Assembly (NCBI GenBank): GCA_030916555.1
Contig: JAUPWK010000032.1
Span: 1-7,957, forward strand
Direction: 5' to 3'
DNA: 7,957 nucleotides
Source of the DNA: Patescibacteria group bacterium
GTDB taxonomy: Bacteria; Patescibacteriota; Patescibacteriia; UBA9934
Part shown: one piece after another, positions 4,938-7,957 of the stretch
How the letters are laid out: each line of letters begins with the position of its first letter
Numbering within the stretch: position 1 is the stretch's first letter
The notes under the pieces: generated by a model
Seen by the model: only the letters and a program-made list of their open reading frames with translations
What the model was told of the DNA's origin: nothing
The model's database searches: none
Program-made: the position numbers and the translations under genes

Positions 4938-7640
4938 ATGTCTTGGATTACAAAACTTCTTGGAGACCCTAATGCCAAAGTCGTCGCTAAGCTTCGCGAA
5001 GAAGTTGCGAATATTAACGGACTTGAGCCTGCTATCGCCGCGCTTTCTGATGAGCAATTGCGTGCAAAAACAGCAGAGTTTAAACAGCGATTAGCAGATG
5101 GGGCTCAAATTGACGATCTCGCCCACGAAGCTTTTGCCGTGGTGCGTGAAGCTTCTCGGCGTATCCTTGGGCAGCGTCATTATGACGTTCAGCTCATGGG
5201 TGGGCTTGTTTTGCATAAAACCGGGATTGCTGAAATGCGTACCGGCGAAGGTAAGACACTTACTGGAACATCGCCGGTATATTTGAATGCGCTTGCAGGG
5301 AAGGGTGTGCATGTCATTACGGTGAACGACTATCTCGCGAAACGTGATGCCGTTTGGATGGGTCGTGTTTTTCATTTCTTGGGATTATCCGTGGGCTGTA
5401 TTCAGCATGAAAGCGGTTATCGATACGATGAGAATTACAAGGCCCCGGTGATTGAGGCTACTACAACTCCAGAAACTCAGGATGAAGTGAAGGCAACCAC
5501 CCAATCATTCCGAGTAGAGATGGATAATTTGCGACCAGCTTCTCGCAAGGAGGCGTATGACGCCGATATTACGTACGGAACCAATAATGAGTTTGGTTTT
5601 GATTACTTGCGTGACAACATGGTGCAGTCACCGGAGCAGCTGGTACAACGTGGTTTGTACTACGCAATTGTTGATGAAGTCGATTCGATTTTGATTGATG
5701 AGGCACGTACACCGCTTATTATTTCCACGGCCGCGGAAGAGTCAGCGGATTTGTATTACAAATTTGCGGATATCGCGAAAACATTCATTGAGAACGAGGA
5801 TTACAACTTAGATGAGAAGATGCGCGTTTCCACATTTACGGAAGCTGGATTACAGAAAGTTGAAAAGGCACTCGGGGTAGCGAACCTTTATGAGCAAGGA
5901 TTGCAAATGGTGCACCATGCAGAGCAGTCACTCCGGGCACAATCCTTATTTAAGAAAGATCGCGATTACGTTGTACGTAACGGCGAGGTTGTAATTGTTG
6001 ATGAATTTACCGGTCGCATGATGGAGGGTCGTCGTTATTCAGAGGGTTTGCACCAGGCGATTGAGGCAAAAGAGGGTGTGAAAATTCAGCGTGAGAGTAA
6101 AACCATGGCAACGATTACGTTCCAAAATTACTTCCGTTTGTACACCAAACTGGCAGGTATGACTGGAACGGCTGCTACTGAAGCTGAGGAATTTGAAAAG
6201 ATTTATAAGCTTGAGGTTACGCAGATCCCAACCCACAGAGAGAATAAGCGTACCGATTTGCCGGATCGTATTTACCGAACAGAGAAGGGGAAGTGGTTGT
6301 CAGTTGTTCAGGAGGTTAAAGAGCGCCATGAAAAGGGTCAGCCGGTGCTGATTGGAACGGTTTCGATTGAAAAGAATGAGTTGCTTGGTGAGCTTTTGCG
6401 CGCCGCCGGTGTGCCGTACAAAATGCTGAACGCTAAAAACCACGAACAAGAAGCTGAGATTATTGCTCAGGCCGGAAAGCGCGGTGCGGTCACGCTGGCC
6501 ACCAACATGGCCGGTCGTGGTGTGGACATTATTATGGGCGGTAATCCACCAAGCCCTGAAGAGGCGGAGCTGACTCGAGGACTTGGGGGCTTACATGTGA
6601 TTGGTACGGAACGTCATGAAAGTCGACGCATTGATAACCAGTTGCGCGGACGTGCTGGTCGTCAGGGTGATCCTGGAAGCACGCAATTCTTTGTGTCATT
6701 AGATGATGATCTGATGCGTATCTTCGCAACCACTCGAGTGAAACAGATGATGTCGAGCTTAGGAATCGAAGAGACCATGCCAATTGAAAGTCGCATGGTA
6801 ACAAATGCGCTTGAAAAAGCTCAGCATCGTGTTGAGGGTCATAATTTCGACACTCGTAAGCATGTGCTTGAGTATGATGACGTTTTGAACAAGCATCGCT
6901 TATCGACGTATGCAGAACGACGCTCGCTCATGACTAACGAGCACGAAGATGCGCATGCTGAGATTTTACGTTTGCTTGAAGGTGAGATTGAGCGGATTGT
7001 ATATTTCCATACCACCAAGGATTCACACGATGTTCCGGCAGAGTTTGCGGCTGGGGATGCGAAATCGGGAGATTGGGATCCAAAAGAGATTACCGAGTCT
7101 TTCAATACGATTTTGAAATTGAATCCTGAAGATGAGGATTCAATTAAGACAACGCTTGCAACCTTGTCACGAGACAAAGAGGCCTTGGCAACGCAGCGTA
7201 CTAAGGTGATTGAGACAATGTTGGCTGCAATAAAATCACGATACGCGGACAAAGCAGAAAAAATTAATGATCCTAAGCTGATTGCCAAGCTTGAGCGTAC
7301 GGTATTGCTGCGTGCAGTTGATGCTATGTGGATGCGTCACTTGGACGACATGACGTATTTGCGTCGTACCATTGGCCTTCAGGGCTATGCGCAGCGCGAT
7401 CCACTTGTGGAGTACAAGAAGGAGTCCTTCCGTCTATATACCGCCATGCGTGAAGAGATTGCGAGAGAAGTGGTCTACAATATTTTCAAGATTTTGGATC
7501 AGGCCGCGAACGCTCAGGTTGTGATTAATGCTGCTCCAAATATGATGAGTGCTCTCGGCAAAATGCTCGGGATCAGTCAAAATGGTACAAACGGTTCTGG
7601 CGCCGAAGACGCAAAGCCTCAGTCTAAGCTTGGTGGATAA
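4938..7640 (+). CDS. secA: Preprotein translocase ATPase SecA
   Basis: SecA is the cytoplasmic and membrane-bound motor that pushes unfolded preproteins through SecYEG using ATP. The 900-aa protein has MRTGEGKT (Walker A, 100-107), TYGTNNEFGFDYLRDNM (212-228), VDEVDSILIDEARTPL (Walker B, Asp246), the preprotein-binding region, MTGTA (408-412), GRGVDIIMGG (526-535), QLRGRAGRQGDPGS (about 569-582), LEYDDVLNKHR (about 644-654) and the helical scaffold region with MRHLDDM (about 799-805). Compared with E. coli SecA there are about 39 extra residues, roughly 157-198, between GLSVG and RKEAYDADITYG. The C-terminus ends NGSGAEDAKPQSKLGG and lacks the Cys/His zinc motif used for SecB and lipid contacts. 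The ATG at 4938 gives the usual MSWITKLLG start; a GTG at 4920 would add six residues. No SD is visible. A Nudix gene follows after 2 nt. Confidence 0.97.
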   Translation: MSWITKLLGDPNAKVVAKLREEVANINGLEPAIAALSDEQLRAKTAEFKQRLADGAQIDDLAHEAFAVVREASRRILGQRHYDVQLMGGLVLHKTGIAEMRTGEGKTLTGTSPVYLNALAGKGVHVITVNDYLAKRDAVWMGRVFHFLGLSVGCIQHESGYRYDENYKAPVIEATTTPETQDEVKATTQSFRVEMDNLRPASRKEAYDADITYGTNNEFGFDYLRDNMVQSPEQLVQRGLYYAIVDEVDSILIDEARTPLIISTAAEESADLYYKFADIAKTFIENEDYNLDEKMRVSTFTEAGLQKVEKALGVANLYEQGLQMVHHAEQSLRAQSLFKKDRDYVVRNGEVVIVDEFTGRMMEGRRYSEGLHQAIEAKEGVKIQRESKTMATITFQNYFRLYTKLAGMTGTAATEAEEFEKIYKLEVTQIPTHRENKRTDLPDRIYRTEKGKWLSVVQEVKERHEKGQPVLIGTVSIEKNELLGELLRAAGVPYKMLNAKNHEQEAEIIAQAGKRGAVTLATNMAGRGVDIIMGGNPPSPEEAELTRGLGGLHVIGTERHESRRIDNQLRGRAGRQGDPGSTQFFVSLDDDLMRIFATTRVKQMMSSLGIEETMPIESRMVTNALEKAQHRVEGHNFDTRKHVLEYDDVLNKHRLSTYAERRSLMTNEHEDAHAEILRLLEGEIERIVYFHTTKDSHDVPAEFAAGDAKSGDWDPKEITESFNTILKLNPEDEDSIKTTLATLSRDKEALATQRTKVIETMLAAIKSRYADKAEKINDPKLIAKLERTVLLRAVDAMWMRHLDDMTYLRRTIGLQGYAQRDPLVEYKKESFRLYTAMREEIAREVVYNIFKILDQAANAQVVINAAPNMMSALGKMLGISQNGTNGSGAEDAKPQSKLGG

Positions 7641-7642
7641 AT

Positions 7643-7957
7643 ATGCACAATGACGTTCAGCTTCCTAAGGTTGGGCTTGGGGTCATGGTTATGAAAGACG
7701 GCAAGGTGCTTCTTGGGAAACGAAATAAAAACGCTTCGCACGGTGACCAGTTGTGGTGTTTCCCTGGGGGATTGCTCGAGAATGGAGAGACCTTTGAGGA
7801 GGGTGCCAAGCGTGAGATCATGGAGGAGGCGGGTATTGAAATTCAGAACTTTGCATTCGTGGTCGCCATGAATACACTCGATTTTCTCCCGAAACATTAT
7901 GTGGGTCTTGGATTCAGGGCCGATTGGAAGGCGGGGGAACCAAGACCGAGATCGGAA
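7643..7957 (+). CDS. Nudix hydrolase, C-terminally cut by window edge
   Basis: The frame is open from the ATG at 7643 to the window edge (105 codons, no stop). The product starts MHNDVQLPKVGLGVMVMKDG and contains a complete Nudix box at 43-65: G43, E49, R57, E58, I59, E61, E62, G64, I65, fitting GX5EX7REUXEEXGU. The Glu residues bind the metal for cleaving nucleoside diphosphates linked to another group. VLLGKR (22-27), WCFPGGLLENGE (38-49) and a later KHYVGLGF resemble the MTH1/NUDT15-type nucleotide-sanitising group, but substrate cannot be fixed from sequence. It starts 2 nt after the secA stop, with a weak GGTGG site inside the end of secA, so the two are co-transcribed. The final residues may be artefactual because of the adapter-like bases at 7949-7957. 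Confidence 0.9.
   Translation, partial: MHNDVQLPKVGLGVMVMKDGKVLLGKRNKNASHGDQLWCFPGGLLENGETFEEGAKREIMEEAGIEIQNFAFVVAMNTLDFLPKHYVGLGFRADWKAGEPRPRSE
7949..7957 (+). other. Adapter-like bases at the sequence end
   Basis: The last nine bases, AGATCGGAA, equal the first nine bases of the standard Illumina TruSeq adapter (AGATCGGAAGAGC). A match this long ending exactly at the edge would rarely arise by chance. It suggests that untrimmed adapter read-through ended the contig. If so, the last three codons of the Nudix gene here are not genomic. Confidence 0.5.

Noticed and set aside
6839..7288. 149-codon antisense frame within secA and similar antisense frames elsewhere
   Set aside because: They are fully contained in well-conserved genes in another frame and show no SD or recognisable product.
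1..7957. CRISPR array, tRNA, rRNA, transposase or defence cassette
   Set aside because: No spaced direct repeats, cloverleaf structures, insertion-sequence ends or transposase motifs were seen by eye on either strand.

Overview
The window reads as a piece of a bacterial chromosome, most likely from Patescibacteria (Candidate Phyla Radiation). The lineage is an inference. It rests on a SecA with a long insertion in its first nucleotide-binding domain and no C-terminal zinc motif, on core genes that mostly lack Shine-Dalgarno (SD) sequences, and on short gaps between genes. The standard genetic code fits: Trp is TGG, and TGA occurs only as the stop of one small gene, so the TGA=Gly codes of Gracilibacteria/Absconditabacteria are not indicated.

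Layout. Positions 1-442 hold a tandem set of hairpins and a tiny, very GC-rich gene on the minus strand (62 aa, TTG start). That gene has the best promoter and one of the best ribosome binding sites in the window. Divergent to it runs a plus-strand operon: murB (444-1418), a short ribosome hibernation factor hpf (1446-1748), murC (1759-3123), and an unrecognised 400-aa gene (3131-4333) with a possible nucleotidyltransferase-like core. A GC-rich bidirectional terminator (4336-4366) closes the operon and also ends a second minus-strand gene (4382-4777, 131 aa, unknown, about 61% GC, good SD). Divergent from that gene runs secA (4938-7640), followed 2 nt later by a Nudix hydrolase that continues past the right edge.

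How the genes fit together. MurB and MurC act in consecutive steps: MurB makes UDP-MurNAc and MurC adds the first amino acid, so the left operon is a peptidoglycan precursor unit with a translation-silencing factor inside it. SecA drives protein export, and the Nudix protein probably sanitises nucleotides. The same pattern occurs twice: a minus-strand, GC-rich, SD-led single gene sits between hairpin terminators and the divergent promoter of a housekeeping operon. A consensus -35 box at the left edge, with the same flanking bases as the first small gene's promoter, hints at another such gene just outside.

The most unusual material is the pair of small GC-rich genes and their regulatory signals. 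No complete new multi-gene system can be demonstrated. The last nine bases equal the start of the common Illumina adapter, so the right edge may be an assembly artefact.
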